Assembly (NCBI GenBank): GCA_019694215.1 | Contig: JAIBCK010000004.1 | Coordinates: 1-64,000, forward strand | Direction: 5' to 3' | Source: Thermoflexales bacterium | GTDB taxonomy: Bacteria; Chloroflexota; Anaerolineae; J036; Brachytrichaceae | DNA: 64,000 bases | Part shown: piece by piece, positions 40,331 to 50,049 of the stretch | How the letters are laid out: every line of letters begins with the position of its first letter | How positions within the stretch are numbered: the stretch's first letter is position 1 | Program-made: the position numbers and the translations under genes | The notes under the pieces: generated by a model | Database searches by the model: none | Told to the model about the DNA's origin: nothing | What the model saw: only the letters and a program-made list of their open reading frames with translations

Positions 40331-42163
40331 ATGACCCAGGAAACGCAGGGGCTCGCGCCCATTCCCGCATCGGTCGCCTACAGCGATCCGGGCAAGATAC
40401 GGAGCAACAACGAAGATCGTTATGCGTTGCCGCCCGATCTCGCGCCAGCGGCGCTGCGCACCGAGCGCGGACATCTCTACATCGTCGCCGATGGGATGGG
40501 CGGTCACTCGGCCGGTGAGGTCGCCGCAGAACTGGCCATCCGGGTGATTCCCGAACGCTTCTATAACGATGCGGATGCATCGGAGGATGCTCCTGCGTTT
40601 GACGTAGCCGCCTCACTCAAGGCGGCCATCGCCGAGGCCGCGGAGGGGATCAAGTTCGAGCAGATGCTCTCCCGCGAGCGCGCTCAGATGGGGACCACGG
40701 TCGTGGCCGCCGTGGTGCGCGGCGGCGAACTGTGGGTGGCCAACGTCGGTGATTCACGCTGCTACCGCCTGCGCGACGGAGCCCTCGAATTGCTCAGCCT
40801 CGACCACGCCTGGGTGGCCGAACAGATCCGCGCCGGCATCCTCACGCCGGAGCAGGGCCGCGATCATCCGCAGCGCAGCGCGCTGACCCGTGCGCTGGGT
40901 CATCCCATCAGCGCCGAGCCGGCCATCCAGAAGACTGATTTCCGACCCGGGGATCGACTGATGTTGTGCTCAGATGGACTCTGGGAGTGCGTTGACGACG
41001 AGACCATCGCAGGGCTGCTGCGCCAGCCGGACGAGAACTCGGCCGCACGCTCGCTGATCGCCGCCGCCTTGAATGCCGGCGGCCCGGACAATGTCACGGT
41101 CATGATCATCGATGCCTCGGCCGCAGCGATCGATGTTGCGCCAACGGCCCAGTTCAGCAAGGTCGATGCCCTTGCGCCCACCACGCGCCTGCCGCCCGTG
41201 ACGGCCGTGGCCGGGGCGACCGCCAGTGCCCAGACGCACGTGGTCGCGGCGGCCACGCCGGCCGTGGTGGCGGCTGCGCCGGCGCGGGTCGAGGTGGTCA
41301 CGCCCAAGTCCGGGATGCTCTCGCGGATGGCCCTGCCGGTTGCCGGTTTTCTTGGCCTATGCGTCTGTCTCGCGCTCGCCTTCGCTGCTTATTCGGCCGC
41401 CAGCAATGGTGGTCTGACGTTCTTTGCCCCTCCGCCGACCGTTCCGGTGACACGCGCCGCCGCAGCGACGCCGACCGCCACGACGCCGCCCACCGCGCGG
41501 CCCGCGACAGCCGCGACGCCGACCGCTGGCGCGGCTGCCCCAACGGTCGTGGCATCCGGCACGGTGCCGACGGCGACCCAGGCCGCCAGCGCGGTCCCAA
41601 CGGCGGCTTCATCGTCATCGGCCCCTCTGGGACCGAGCGCACCGCCGACGACATCGACCTACTTCCCGAACACCAGCGTGGGGGGTTCCGGCACGCCGAC
41701 GGCCACGGCCGTCACGACCCGCACCCAGCCGCTTGCGCCGTCCGCAGCCGTAACTTCGACTGCGCCGGTGTCGCCGGGCGTCGCCACCTCGACGACGCTC
41801 GTCTTCCCGAATATCAGCACCAACCAGGGCGCCTTCACAGACCTGAAGAGCTGCACCGCATTGGTGGCTGGGGCGTGCGTGGCGTCCGAGACCACATTTG
41901 CGCGTGGCACACGGCAAGTCTATGTCAGTTGGACGACGCCGCTCCCGGTGGGCACCCGCGTGCGGGTCGAGTGGTTGCTCAATGGCAAGCCCAAGACTGA
42001 AGCCAACGACAGCTGCACCGTCACCGCGACGGGCTGCAACCTGTTCGTGACGCGTACCTCCGCGCTCCTGACCTACGTTACCGCCATACCCAGCGGGGTA
42101 TGGACCTACCAGCTGTATGCCGACGACCGAAAGGTGCAACAAGGGGAATTCACCGTTCGATAG
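40331..42163 (+). CDS. PP2C-type Ser/Thr phosphatase with membrane anchor and outer domain
   Basis: A 610-residue protein; the ATG at 40331 is preferred because AAGGA lies just before it (a GTG at 40298 is possible). Residues about 10-260 form a PP2C domain with the metal motifs IVADGMGGHSAGE, ANVGDSRCYRLRDG, LCSDGLWE and GGPDNVTVM. A helix at about 340-362 crosses the membrane. An Ala/Thr/Pro stalk and a beta-sandwich (about 495-610) containing four Cys lie outside. It would remove phosphate from targets of the neighbouring kinases. Its outer domain is uncommon for PP2C and suggests the phosphatase too receives an external signal. Confidence 0.92.
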   Translation: MTQETQGLAPIPASVAYSDPGKIRSNNEDRYALPPDLAPAALRTERGHLYIVADGMGGHSAGEVAAELAIRVIPERFYNDADASEDAPAFDVAASLKAAIAEAAEGIKFEQMLSRERAQMGTTVVAAVVRGGELWVANVGDSRCYRLRDGALELLSLDHAWVAEQIRAGILTPEQGRDHPQRSALTRALGHPISAEPAIQKTDFRPGDRLMLCSDGLWECVDDETIAGLLRQPDENSAARSLIAAALNAGGPDNVTVMIIDASAAAIDVAPTAQFSKVDALAPTTRLPPVTAVAGATASAQTHVVAAATPAVVAAAPARVEVVTPKSGMLSRMALPVAGFLGLCVCLALAFAAYSAASNGGLTFFAPPPTVPVTRAAAATPTATTPPTARPATAATPTAGAAAPTVVASGTVPTATQAASAVPTAASSSSAPLGPSAPPTTSTYFPNTSVGGSGTPTATAVTTRTQPLAPSAAVTSTAPVSPGVATSTTLVFPNISTNQGAFTDLKSCTALVAGACVASETTFARGTRQVYVSWTTPLPVGTRVRVEWLLNGKPKTEANDSCTVTATGCNLFVTRTSALLTYVTAIPSGVWTYQLYADDRKVQQGEFTVR

Positions 42164-42181
42164 CTGCCGAAGGGGCACCCG

Positions 42182-43519
42182 ATGACACAGAAGACCCTCT
42201 CCCGACGACCCGTCTCCGCTGCGCCAGCTGGCGCATTGACCCTCACCTGGGCGAAGGCGACCCATCAGGGACCTCGCGCTGAAAACCAGGATGCATCGGT
42301 CGTGAGCGGATTGCGCGACGCGACGATTGCGCGCAAGGGCGTCGTGCTCATGGTGTGCGATGGCGTGGGCGGCGCGCAAGGCGGCCGACGCGCGTCGGAA
42401 ATCGCTTCGACGGTCGCCCACCAGGCCTATCTGGATGACCCTGGAACGAACCCGCTGACCGCCATCGGCAACGCAATCCAGAAGGCCAATGCTGCGGTGA
42501 AGGAAGAGGCGGCGCGCAATCCGGCCATTGCCTCGATGGCGACGACGATCGTCATGGCTTCTGTCATTGGCAATACCGTCTACATTGGGCATGCGGGCGA
42601 TAGCCGCGGTTACATCTTCCGCGCCGATGGCCGCAACGAGCACATCACGCGCGATCACAGCTGGGTGGGCGAACAGGTGGCGCGCGGCGTCATGACCGAA
42701 CAACAGGCGCGTGAGAACCCCATGCGCAACATGATCACGCGCTCGCTGGGGGCCGCCGCCAACAACACGCCGGACCTGAACACCTACACGCTGGCTCCGG
42801 GCGATGTCATCGTCCTGTGCACCGACGGGCTTCATGGTGTGGTGCTCGACGATCAGATTCGCGCCATTCTCAAGCGCAGCCCGTCAGCCCAGAAGGCGGC
42901 CGACGACCTGGTCGCGCAGGGCCTCGCCAACAAGACCAACGACAACACCACCGCCGTTGTGGCCATGGCCGCGGCCGCAGTCGTGCCCGTCAAGAAGGGT
43001 GGGTTCCCAATCGGCCTGCTCGCGGCCATTGCCGGCATATTGCTGCTGGGTGCGATTGGACTTTTTGCCTTGTTGTCGCGTCCCTCGGGTGGGACGGGGG
43101 AGGGCGGGACAACCGCCATTCCTGCGGCAGGGACCCGCATCGTTGCGCCGACTGCGCGCGCGACCTCAGGCTCTGGCGTGCAGGTCGGTGCAGGCGATGC
43201 GACGCCGACAGCGGCGGCGACGCTGGACCCGCTTGGGCCGACGGCGACGCTGGCTCCCGACTTGCCGACGCCGACGCCCATCCCGACGCGGGCACCTGTC
43301 ACCCTCGCACCGGCGACGCCCACCGATCTTCCTGCTGCCGCAACCGCGACACCGTCCAGCGGTGGCTCGCAACCCACCAGCCCGCCTGGGCCGACCAGCC
43401 CGCCTGCTGCAACGGCAACCACCGGACCGACACCTACCCAGGGGCCAACGGCAACGCCCCAGCCGCCAACAGAGACACCGTTGCCGCCCACGAAATGTCC
43501 TCCGGGCAAGTGTCGCTAG
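42182..43519 (+). CDS. PP2C-type Ser/Thr phosphatase, membrane-anchored
   Basis: A 445-residue phosphatase with metal motifs MVCDGVGGAQGGRR, GHAGDSRGYIFR, LCTDGLHGVV and TNDNTTAVV (residues about 15-265). One helix follows (about 278-299), then a Pro/Thr-rich outer tail of about 140 residues ending in PPTKCPPGKCR with two Cys. It starts 18 nt after the other PP2C gene and is the last member of the operon from 36596. Two adjacent PP2Cs with different tails may act on different kinase substrates. No folded outer domain is evident. Confidence 0.92.
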   Translation: MTQKTLSRRPVSAAPAGALTLTWAKATHQGPRAENQDASVVSGLRDATIARKGVVLMVCDGVGGAQGGRRASEIASTVAHQAYLDDPGTNPLTAIGNAIQKANAAVKEEAARNPAIASMATTIVMASVIGNTVYIGHAGDSRGYIFRADGRNEHITRDHSWVGEQVARGVMTEQQARENPMRNMITRSLGAAANNTPDLNTYTLAPGDVIVLCTDGLHGVVLDDQIRAILKRSPSAQKAADDLVAQGLANKTNDNTTAVVAMAAAAVVPVKKGGFPIGLLAAIAGILLLGAIGLFALLSRPSGGTGEGGTTAIPAAGTRIVAPTARATSGSGVQVGAGDATPTAAATLDPLGPTATLAPDLPTPTPIPTRAPVTLAPATPTDLPAAATATPSSGGSQPTSPPGPTSPPAATATTGPTPTQGPTATPQPPTETPLPPTKCPPGKCR

Positions 43520-43588
43520 TCCGCGATGTGGTCGAAGCCACCGGGTGAGCCGAGCCGGGTCACGCGGGATCGTCAAGTCAAGAACCCG

Positions 43589-44233
43589 ATGCATCACAAC
43601 GCGATCCGTTTCACCTCCATCGTCGTCCTTCTGTGCGTTGCACTGGGAACGCCAGTGGACCTGCCGACGCGCCTGGTCGCACAGGAAGCGCTGGAACGTC
43701 CCGCTGGCCCCACCGTTCTTACGCCGCGTCTGTATCTCCCGGTCCTCTACAACAATCCGAGGATGCTCTACCTGCCGGTGATCCTCACCCATCGGCCCAC
43801 GCGGTATCTTCCCGTGATCTACGGCAAACCTCCGTGTGCGACGTGGGGGCAGGACTGTCTCGAACCCAACTACCTCGCACCCGCGGCCTTGCCCGGATTC
43901 AACATGGGGCTGTACGCCACAGTCTACAGCACAACGGTCGAAGACCTTCAGTACGACTATTACGCCATCAACTTGATCGCGGGGCGGCGCTACACCTTTG
44001 CGCTGTCCGGTGGCACCAGCGCGGGCGCGCCGTTCGCGGCGCCGGCGGACCTCGACCTGTATCTCTATGATCCAGCCATGAACGTGCTCGCGCAGTCCAA
44101 TGCGTATGGTCAGGGAGCCGAGAGCTTCGCCTACACATCTCCGGCTGGCGGCCCGTACATCGTTCTGGTCTACGCGTTCAACTCCAATGCCGCGCCCGTG
44201 CCATACCGACTCGAGCTGCGGGATGTGCCGTGA
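43589..44233 (+). CDS. Secreted protein with PPC-like beta domain and three LPV repeats
   Basis: A 214-residue exported protein from the ATG at 43589; a longer frame to 43526 is possible. After the signal (about residues 8-30) three similar short segments occur: RLYLPVLYNN, MLYLPVILTH and RYLPVIYGKP. They resemble the FLPLILRN motif of the next gene. The C-terminal 120 residues form a PPC-like beta-sandwich starting 'WGQDCLEPNYLAPAALPGF', with 'DYYAINLIAGRRYTFALSGG' and '[19 protein letters not shown]'. This part is clearly paralogous to the C-terminus of the next protein. The role is unknown; such domains often sit at the end of secreted enzymes. Confidence 0.75.
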   Translation: MHHNAIRFTSIVVLLCVALGTPVDLPTRLVAQEALERPAGPTVLTPRLYLPVLYNNPRMLYLPVILTHRPTRYLPVIYGKPPCATWGQDCLEPNYLAPAALPGFNMGLYATVYSTTVEDLQYDYYAINLIAGRRYTFALSGGTSAGAPFAAPADLDLYLYDPAMNVLAQSNAYGQGAESFAYTSPAGGPYIVLVYAFNSNAAPVPYRLELRDVP

Positions 44234-44268
44234 TCGGGTGAGCCTGCTTCGCTGCTGGCTGCCTCGGA

Positions 44269-44274
44269 TAAAAT
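44269..44274 (+). promoter_or_regulatory. Likely -10 element
   Basis: TAAAAT within GATAAAATCG lies 70 nt before the ATG at 44344 and soon after the stop at 44233. No good -35 is found 16-18 nt upstream. Confidence 0.3.
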
Positions 44275-44343
44275 CGTCCGGGAGCGCCCTTGCGCACCCC
44301 TGTAGCGAACAGCGATGAAGAACTGACGAAGGGAGGACGATCC

Positions 44344-45747
44344 ATGAAAGCGAACCAATCGACTGTCACCCCGTTGCTGCTCATGCTGGCACCGCTCATC
44401 CTGGCCGTTGGTGCCCTGGGCGGGATGCTGGGTCAGCGCCCGGCGCCGGCCGGTGCCGCCGTCGTCCTCGATGCGATCTCGCAGAGCCCGGCTGAGGTGT
44501 GCTACGACGTTGTCACCGTGCTGATGCAGCCCAATGTGACAATTCCCGATGACTCCTCGGCCGGGGTCTGCGCCCTCTTCCCGCCCATTACCACGGGAAC
44601 CGTGCAGACGCTTTTCCTCACCACCACGATCAGCCACTCGTTTGTCGGAGACCTGCGGCTAAAGTTGGCGTCACCCGCCGCCATTACGCTGACCGTGCTC
44701 AACAGGCCGGGGATCAGTGGAGGCAGCGGGTTTGCCAATGCGGGTGATTTGAACGCTAGTTTTCCAATCACCTATCGCGACAGTGCCTCAGCGGATGCGG
44801 AAGACATGGGCGGCTCCGTGGGGGTGGTGTGCAAGGACGATGACGTCTGCGACTTTTCGCCCAACCCGGATGGGAATGGGACGGCCCCAAATTTCTCGGC
44901 GTTTGTTGGCAGCCAGACCGCAGGCATCTGGGGCCTGTGTGCCTATGACCTGTCGTTGATTGACACCGGCACCCTGATCGCCGCACGGCTGGTCATTTCC
45001 CGCGAGGTGCCTTGCGCACCTCATACGGCGACACCCACCCCGACCCCCAGCCAAACGCCGACGCCGAGCGAGACGCCAACCGCCACCCATACTGCCACGC
45101 CTGGCGACACCCCGACACCGACTTTCACGCCAACGGTCACAGATACGCCCACGGTCACGCCGACCGCGACGAATACACCGACGCCGACGGTGACCCCGAC
45201 CGCGTCCCATACCCCGACGTCGACACCAACCAACACGCCGACGCGCACGCCTACGCGCACCCCGACGCCAACGACGACGGCGACGCCAACCGCAACCCCG
45301 CCGCCGTCGCCGGCCTTCCTGCCGCTGATTCTGCGGAACTGGGGCCCCTGTGTTGTTTGGGGGGCGGACTGCCTGGAACCAAACTTCACCACGCCGGCGC
45401 CGTATCCGGGCTTCGACCGGGCCGTTTACGCGACGGTCTTCAGCTCGACGGTGGCGGACAACCAGTTTGACTACTATGCCGTCTCACTGGTGGCTGGCAC
45501 CCGCATCACCATCACGCTGTCCGGCGGCGCATTCCCGACGTCGACGTTCGCCGCACCGGCCGACCTGGACCTCTATCTCTACGATGCCGCCCTGAATGAG
45601 CTCGCCAGATCAGATTCCTATGGACAGGTGGCGGAGGCCCTGGTGTACACGCCCACGACGAGTACGAGCTACACCGTGCTCGTCTACGCCTTTACGTCAA
45701 ACAATGCACCTGTGCCATACCGGATTGAGATCCGCGACAAGCCATGA
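44344..45747 (+). CDS. Secreted protein: P-domain, Thr-Pro linker, FLPLILRN motif, PPC-like domain
   Basis: A 467-residue exported protein; the ATG at 44344 follows GGGAGGA. After the signal (about residues 8-30), residues about 45-225 read as a proprotein-convertase P-domain ('[20 protein letters not shown]' and [16 protein letters not shown]). A Thr-Pro linker of about 95 residues follows, then AFLPLILRN and a PPC-like domain (from WGADCLEPN) paralogous to the previous gene. No protease domain is present. Thr-Pro linkers ending in an FLPLI-type motif recur in Chloroflexota surface proteins; the meaning is unproven, and anchoring is one idea. Confidence 0.78.
   Translation: MKANQSTVTPLLLMLAPLILAVGALGGMLGQRPAPAGAAVVLDAISQSPAEVCYDVVTVLMQPNVTIPDDSSAGVCALFPPITTGTVQTLFLTTTISHSFVGDLRLKLASPAAITLTVLNRPGISGGSGFANAGDLNASFPITYRDSASADAEDMGGSVGVVCKDDDVCDFSPNPDGNGTAPNFSAFVGSQTAGIWGLCAYDLSLIDTGTLIAARLVISREVPCAPHTATPTPTPSQTPTPSETPTATHTATPGDTPTPTFTPTVTDTPTVTPTATNTPTPTVTPTASHTPTSTPTNTPTRTPTRTPTPTTTATPTATPPPSPAFLPLILRNWGPCVVWGADCLEPNFTTPAPYPGFDRAVYATVFSSTVADNQFDYYAVSLVAGTRITITLSGGAFPTSTFAAPADLDLYLYDAALNELARSDSYGQVAEALVYTPTTSTSYTVLVYAFTSNNAPVPYRIEIRDKP
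45028..45309 (+). repeat. Imperfect codon repeat encoding a Thr-Pro linker
   Basis: Degenerate tandem ACGCC/ACACC-rich units encode runs such as [17 protein letters not shown]. It is a coding low-complexity tract, likely O-glycosylated or extended, and prone to length change. Confidence 0.7.
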
Positions 45748-46058
45748 TGTGGAGGCGCGAAGTGTCGTGGCCTCTTCCGGGGTGCCTGGCGTCGCGCATT
45801 CGCGTGACCGGAGTAGGGCGCTTCGGGCCGCCCCGGCCGGCCGTTGATGGATAGAATGTTGCGTCACGCGAGGCGCGCGCAGGCGCAGCAGCCGGCCGGG
45901 CGTCCGGGGTTGAGGAAGCACCGGATGGTGGCCCCGCGCGGACCAAAGCGATAATCGCACCGGGTTTTCCTGGTGCTGGCTCACCGATGCCTTCGTCGTC
46001 GCCCTGGGGTTCGTGCGCGTTGCCCCGCTGGCCTGGAAGTCGTGACAAACCGTGAGGG
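45748..46058. other. Intergenic region before the kinase/vWA-FHA/WXG locus
   Basis: No gene seen in 311 nt. Two -10-like sequences occur: TAGAAT (45852-45857) and GATAAT (45950-45955), neither with a good -35. Right after the second lies a hairpin, GCACCGGG (45957-45964) and CCTGGTGC (45969-45976) around TTTT, with one G-U pair. It would sit at the 5' end of a transcript starting there. Confidence 0.45.
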
Positions 46059-47753
46059 ATGATGCAGGAGCGTTTCGGGTCGTATACCTTGATTGAGTGC
46101 GTTGGCCAGGGCGGCCAAAGCACGGTTTTCCGCGCGCGAGATGCGCAGGGAACGGTCATTGCCCTGAAGGTGCTCAACAAGAGCCTTCTGGACAGCGATG
46201 AGCAGCGCCGTCGCTTTCTGCTCGAGCCCCGACAACAGCCGCTGCACCCAAACATCGTCCGCATTCACGACCAGGGCGGGGAATGCCCGCCCGCGCTCGC
46301 CGGCGAGCTGAGCAACGGCAGGAGCGTGCCGTATTTCGCCACGGAGTTCATCGAGGGCCGCTCGCTTCAGCAGATGATGCGCGACTCACAGGGCCGGCCG
46401 ATGCGCCTGCTGGCGCGTGACCTCTATCCGGTGCTGCGCGATATCGCGGCCGCGCTCGATGCCGTTCACCAGCGTGGCATCATCCACCGGGACATCAAGC
46501 CCGGGAACATCCTGATTCGGACCAACGACCGGCGCGCATTTCTCTCCGACTTCGGAATCGCCAAGACCGCCCAATCCTCACCGAACATCACCCTCGTGGG
46601 AAATGCCGCAACCGCGATCACCCGGCCGGGATCGGCCATCTACATGGCCCCCGAACAGGCGGACTCGCGCCTTGGCCCCATGGGGCCTGCCAGCGACGTG
46701 TATTCGCTCGGCGTGACGGCCTACGAGGCGCTCACGGGTCGACCCCCCTTCATGGCGCCGCTCGATGTCGCCGTGATGTTCAAGCACATCAACGAAGCAC
46801 CGGTCGACATCCGCCAGATCGCGCCCGATGTGCCACCGGCTGTGGCCGCAGTGGTCATGCGCGCGCTCCACAAGGCTCCGGCGCAGCGCTATGGCAGTGC
46901 TGGCGAGTTCGCAAATTCCTACTACGAGGCGCTTGGCACCGTCGCACCCGCGACGGCGGCTGCGCAAGTCGCTCCGGCCAACGCTGCGAAGCGACCCGCA
47001 TGGATACTGCCGGTCGCGCTGTTGGCCGTCTTCGGGCTGGTGCTTGTCGTTGTCCTCCTTGCTGCACTATCTGGTGCCCTCGGTGGCAAATCGGATGCCG
47101 GCGAGACGAAGACGCCATCCACCGCCATTGCCGCGACCACCTCCGTAACGAGCCCGACCCGGTTGTCTCCCACGACCACGCGGCTCGCAGCCGGGACACC
47201 GGTGGCCTCGGTGCAGGCGGGCACGTCGGCGCCGCCCTCAGCGCCAGACGCTGGCACGCCCGCCGTGGTTGACGCGCAGCCAACCTCAACGTTGATCCCC
47301 AACGCCCCAACGCCGGCCCCCACGTTCGCGTCCACCATCACCGGTGTCGTGACCCGCGCGCCGGACGCGCTCAGCCTCAAGCTCGATCCGGTGGTGCGCG
47401 CCGGCTATGAATCCTGGGGACGCCCGGCGGCGGCCAACGGCTGTGATGACATCCGCTCGAACCTCGGCCAGGGCCTGCGCTTCAAGTCCGTCATCCGGTT
47501 GACCAACACCGGCACCGCGGCGAGCGACGCCTTGAGCGCCACGTTCTTTGACGTCAACAATCAGCCGGTCGTGGCTTGCGTCGACGGCGGTGCCCCCTCG
47601 TATCTGGCGCCGGTGCCACCGGGTCAGGTGCGCGAATACACCTTGCTCGCCTACCTGCAAACGCGCACCATCCGTCGGCTGGTGGTCTTTGGCGCAGCGG
47701 GTGGCTCCGTTGATTTGTGCTACGACGGCGAGACGCCGATCGCCTGCCGCTGA
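46059..47753 (+). CDS. Membrane Ser/Thr protein kinase with small extracytoplasmic domain
   Basis: A 564-residue kinase. The catalytic domain is canonical: GQGGQSTVF, ALKVL, HRDIKPGN, DFG (LSDFGIA) and MAPEQ, at about residues 8-290. A helix near 313-338 ('ILPVALLAVFGLVLVVVLLA') and a Thr/Ala/Pro stalk lead to an outer beta-rich domain (about 445-564) with four Cys. It starts at one of two adjacent ATGs behind GAGGG. It stands directly before the second vWA-FHA gene (38 nt), whose cytoplasmic FHA may recognise its phosphorylation. It is the kinase nearest the WXG100 genes. Confidence 0.93.
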   Translation: MMQERFGSYTLIECVGQGGQSTVFRARDAQGTVIALKVLNKSLLDSDEQRRRFLLEPRQQPLHPNIVRIHDQGGECPPALAGELSNGRSVPYFATEFIEGRSLQQMMRDSQGRPMRLLARDLYPVLRDIAAALDAVHQRGIIHRDIKPGNILIRTNDRRAFLSDFGIAKTAQSSPNITLVGNAATAITRPGSAIYMAPEQADSRLGPMGPASDVYSLGVTAYEALTGRPPFMAPLDVAVMFKHINEAPVDIRQIAPDVPPAVAAVVMRALHKAPAQRYGSAGEFANSYYEALGTVAPATAAAQVAPANAAKRPAWILPVALLAVFGLVLVVVLLAALSGALGGKSDAGETKTPSTAIAATTSVTSPTRLSPTTTRLAAGTPVASVQAGTSAPPSAPDAGTPAVVDAQPTSTLIPNAPTPAPTFASTITGVVTRAPDALSLKLDPVVRAGYESWGRPAAANGCDDIRSNLGQGLRFKSVIRLTNTGTAASDALSATFFDVNNQPVVACVDGGAPSYLAPVPPGQVREYTLLAYLQTRTIRRLVVFGAAGGSVDLCYDGETPIACR

Positions 47754-47791
47754 TGTGCAGGCCGCGTTGAGAAGGGGAGGAGTAAAGCAAG

Positions 47792-49990
47792 ATGCGTAAC
47801 CTGAAAACCCTAGCCATCGCCGCAGCCGGAGCCTTGGTACTGGCTCTGCCGCTCAGCGCCCTCGCGCTGCAGGCCCCCGAGCGAATCATCCGCCTGCACG
47901 ACGTCCAGGGGTCGAGTTTTCAGGCCCCCGATGCACTTTTCCCCGAGTTTCGTCTGCGCACGCAGTTCAGCATGCTCGAGGCGAATGGCGCCATCGTCAA
48001 CCAGGAAGTGGACAAGGCCGCGCTGCGTTTCGCGGGCCAGCCTTTTGCCGGCTCTGCGGGAAAGCTGACGGGTGACTGGTCCATGGCGCTGCTGGTCGAC
48101 ACCTCTGGGACGCTTGCGGCAGGCAACGGGAACGCCGACTTCCGAAAGGCCATGGACGCGCTCTCGCGGCAGATCGATCGAGCCGGGGACAACGTCTTCA
48201 TGTCGCTACTCACGTTCGATGACACCCCCCGCATTCAGCAGGATCTGACCAAGGAACGCGAGGAGCTGAAGAAGAAAATCGCCACCGGCATCGCCCCGCG
48301 CGCCGGGGCCAAGGCCTGCCTGAACCAGGGGCTGTTCGAGGCGGTCCGCAGGGTCAAGGACCTTCCCACGCGGCGTGCCGTCTTCGTCGTCACCGCCAGC
48401 CAGGATGGCTGTGAGACGCCCTCTGCGCAGAGCGTCATTGATCTCGCGAAGCAGAATAAGGTGCAGATCTATGCGGTGGGCCTCGATGGTTATGCGGTCA
48501 GCAAGGCCGCCCTCGAGCGGTTCACCGAGCCCACCGGTGGCATCGCCTTGATGACCAACGCCAGCGAGTCCATCATCACGTTCGGCAACCAGATGTCGCT
48601 GCTCGCCAACCAGTGGGAGACGGCCTATGCCTTCTTCCCGGCCAAGGGCCCGCAGACGGCCGAGATGATCATCACGCTCAAGAGCGGTACGCTGATCACG
48701 AAGACGCTGAATTTTGATGTCGACAAGGACTACTTCCCGCCCCCGAAGATCGCGCTCAAGGGGGAGGTCCAGGCGCTCACGAGCGGTCTCGTCTTCAACC
48801 TCGATATCACGACGAAGGAGCGCATTCGACGCGTCGAGGCGCGCGTCACCGACAAGCGCTCCCAGGCAGAGGTCTATCGGGAATCCCTGCTTGACTTTGC
48901 GCCATCCAATACGATTCGTCCCACAAAGCTCGAGATTGGCCTGGAGTACATCCTCACCGTCATCGCATTTGATGAGCAGAACCGGCCGATTGCCTCCGAC
49001 AACCGCGAGTTCGCGTTCAAACCGCCGGAGTTCACCCTCCTGATCGAGCGTGTCGAGGCGCCCACCTTCCAGGGCACGACGACGGCGTCGCAGAGCTTCT
49101 CGGTCACGGTGCGCGCGAGCAACCCGCTCGCCGTCACACGCTATCAGCTCTTTCTCGAAAACCCTGCCGCAAACAATGCCATGATCCGCGAGAGCGAGGT
49201 GTTCCTGGAAGCCGGCCGCCCGCTGCTCATCCCGGCCGGTGATCTGCCCAACGGTGTGTACGTTGTGCGCGTGCGTGCCCTTGCATCCGATCAACCGCTT
49301 GGCGCTGATGCAGCCAAGTCCGCCCCCGTTTCGCTCGTGCGTCCGACCGGCCTGGACAACTTCATCCGCCAGGCGCGAGACAATCCGCTGCTGCTGCTCG
49401 GGCTGGTGGCCATCGTATTGATGGCGCTCGCCGTGCTGGTCGCCGTCATCGTGCTGAGTCGCAACCGCACGGCGCGCGCGGAGAAGGTGGTCGAAGCGGC
49501 CCTGCCCATCAACCCGCGTCGGCAAGCGGCCCCGATCGAGCCGCAGGTGGCGGCCGTGCCGCAATTTGGCCAGCCGCCGCAGCAGCCGGCCCCACCACCA
49601 TACGTCTCTCAGCACGGCGCGGCACCCGCGCCGCCTCCACAGGCCTATCCTTCCGGTCCGGTTGCCGTTCCCGGCGGGCAGGCACCCTCCGCCAGCCTGC
49701 GTCTGATTCAGCCCGCCAATGTTCGCTGGGAGGGTCGGGTTTCGACCACGACCTACACCCTGGGTCGCGCTGCCGACAACAACGGGGTGCTTCCGGTCGA
49801 CGGGGCGTCGGGCGTGTCGAGCCGCCACCTCGTGCTCAGCTTCGAGCAGGGCCGCTGGTTCGCCACGGATGTCAGCCGCAATGGCACGCTCGTCAACGGC
49901 CAGCGCCTGACGCCGAACCAGAAGACGCCGCTTCCGCCGACCGCGATGATCGGGCTGGGTCCGACCGTGCAGGTGGAGTTCCGAACCTGA
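47792..49990 (+). CDS. vWA-FHA membrane protein (second paralogue)
   Basis: A 732-residue protein. A signal peptide (about residues 6-28) precedes a vWA domain (about 95-290). Here the MIDAS motif is nearly intact (LLVDTSGTL; later VTASQDG). Ig-like segments follow, then a membrane helix (about 530-553, 'LLLLGLVAIVLMALAVLVAV') and a Pro/Gln linker. A C-terminal FHA domain closes the protein (LGRAADNNG, GVSSRHLVL, SRNGTLVNGQ). GGAGG precedes the ATG. Layout equals that of 38280 and 59926. Immediately downstream lies a nested inverted repeat and the first WXG100 promoter, so it borders the secretion locus. Confidence 0.88.
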   Translation: MRNLKTLAIAAAGALVLALPLSALALQAPERIIRLHDVQGSSFQAPDALFPEFRLRTQFSMLEANGAIVNQEVDKAALRFAGQPFAGSAGKLTGDWSMALLVDTSGTLAAGNGNADFRKAMDALSRQIDRAGDNVFMSLLTFDDTPRIQQDLTKEREELKKKIATGIAPRAGAKACLNQGLFEAVRRVKDLPTRRAVFVVTASQDGCETPSAQSVIDLAKQNKVQIYAVGLDGYAVSKAALERFTEPTGGIALMTNASESIITFGNQMSLLANQWETAYAFFPAKGPQTAEMIITLKSGTLITKTLNFDVDKDYFPPPKIALKGEVQALTSGLVFNLDITTKERIRRVEARVTDKRSQAEVYRESLLDFAPSNTIRPTKLEIGLEYILTVIAFDEQNRPIASDNREFAFKPPEFTLLIERVEAPTFQGTTTASQSFSVTVRASNPLAVTRYQLFLENPAANNAMIRESEVFLEAGRPLLIPAGDLPNGVYVVRVRALASDQPLGADAAKSAPVSLVRPTGLDNFIRQARDNPLLLLGLVAIVLMALAVLVAVIVLSRNRTARAEKVVEAALPINPRRQAAPIEPQVAAVPQFGQPPQQPAPPPYVSQHGAAPAPPPQAYPSGPVAVPGGQAPSASLRLIQPANVRWEGRVSTTTYTLGRAADNNGVLPVDGASGVSSRHLVLSFEQGRWFATDVSRNGTLVNGQRLTPNQKTPLPPTAMIGLGPTVQVEFRT

Positions 49991-50049
49991 CCGATTCCCG
50001 ACTGGGCCGGGAAGACTTTCCCGGCCAGCCCCCTTTCCACGGGAATCGG
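49991..50049. repeat. Nested inverted repeats between the vWA-FHA gene and the WXG100 promoter
   Basis: The outer arms CCGATTCCCG (49991-50000) and CGGGAATCGG (50040-50049) are perfectly complementary. Inside lie GGCCGGGAA (50005-50013) and TTCCCGGCC (50018-50026), also perfect, around GACT. The start is right after the upstream stop (49990), so the RNA could act as a terminator. The right side overlaps the promoter of the next gene. Confidence 0.6.

Noticed and set aside
45028-45309. Short tandem repeats that might look like a CRISPR array or minisatellite
   Set aside because: No constant repeat-spacer spacing; the tract is in frame and encodes a Thr-Pro linker.
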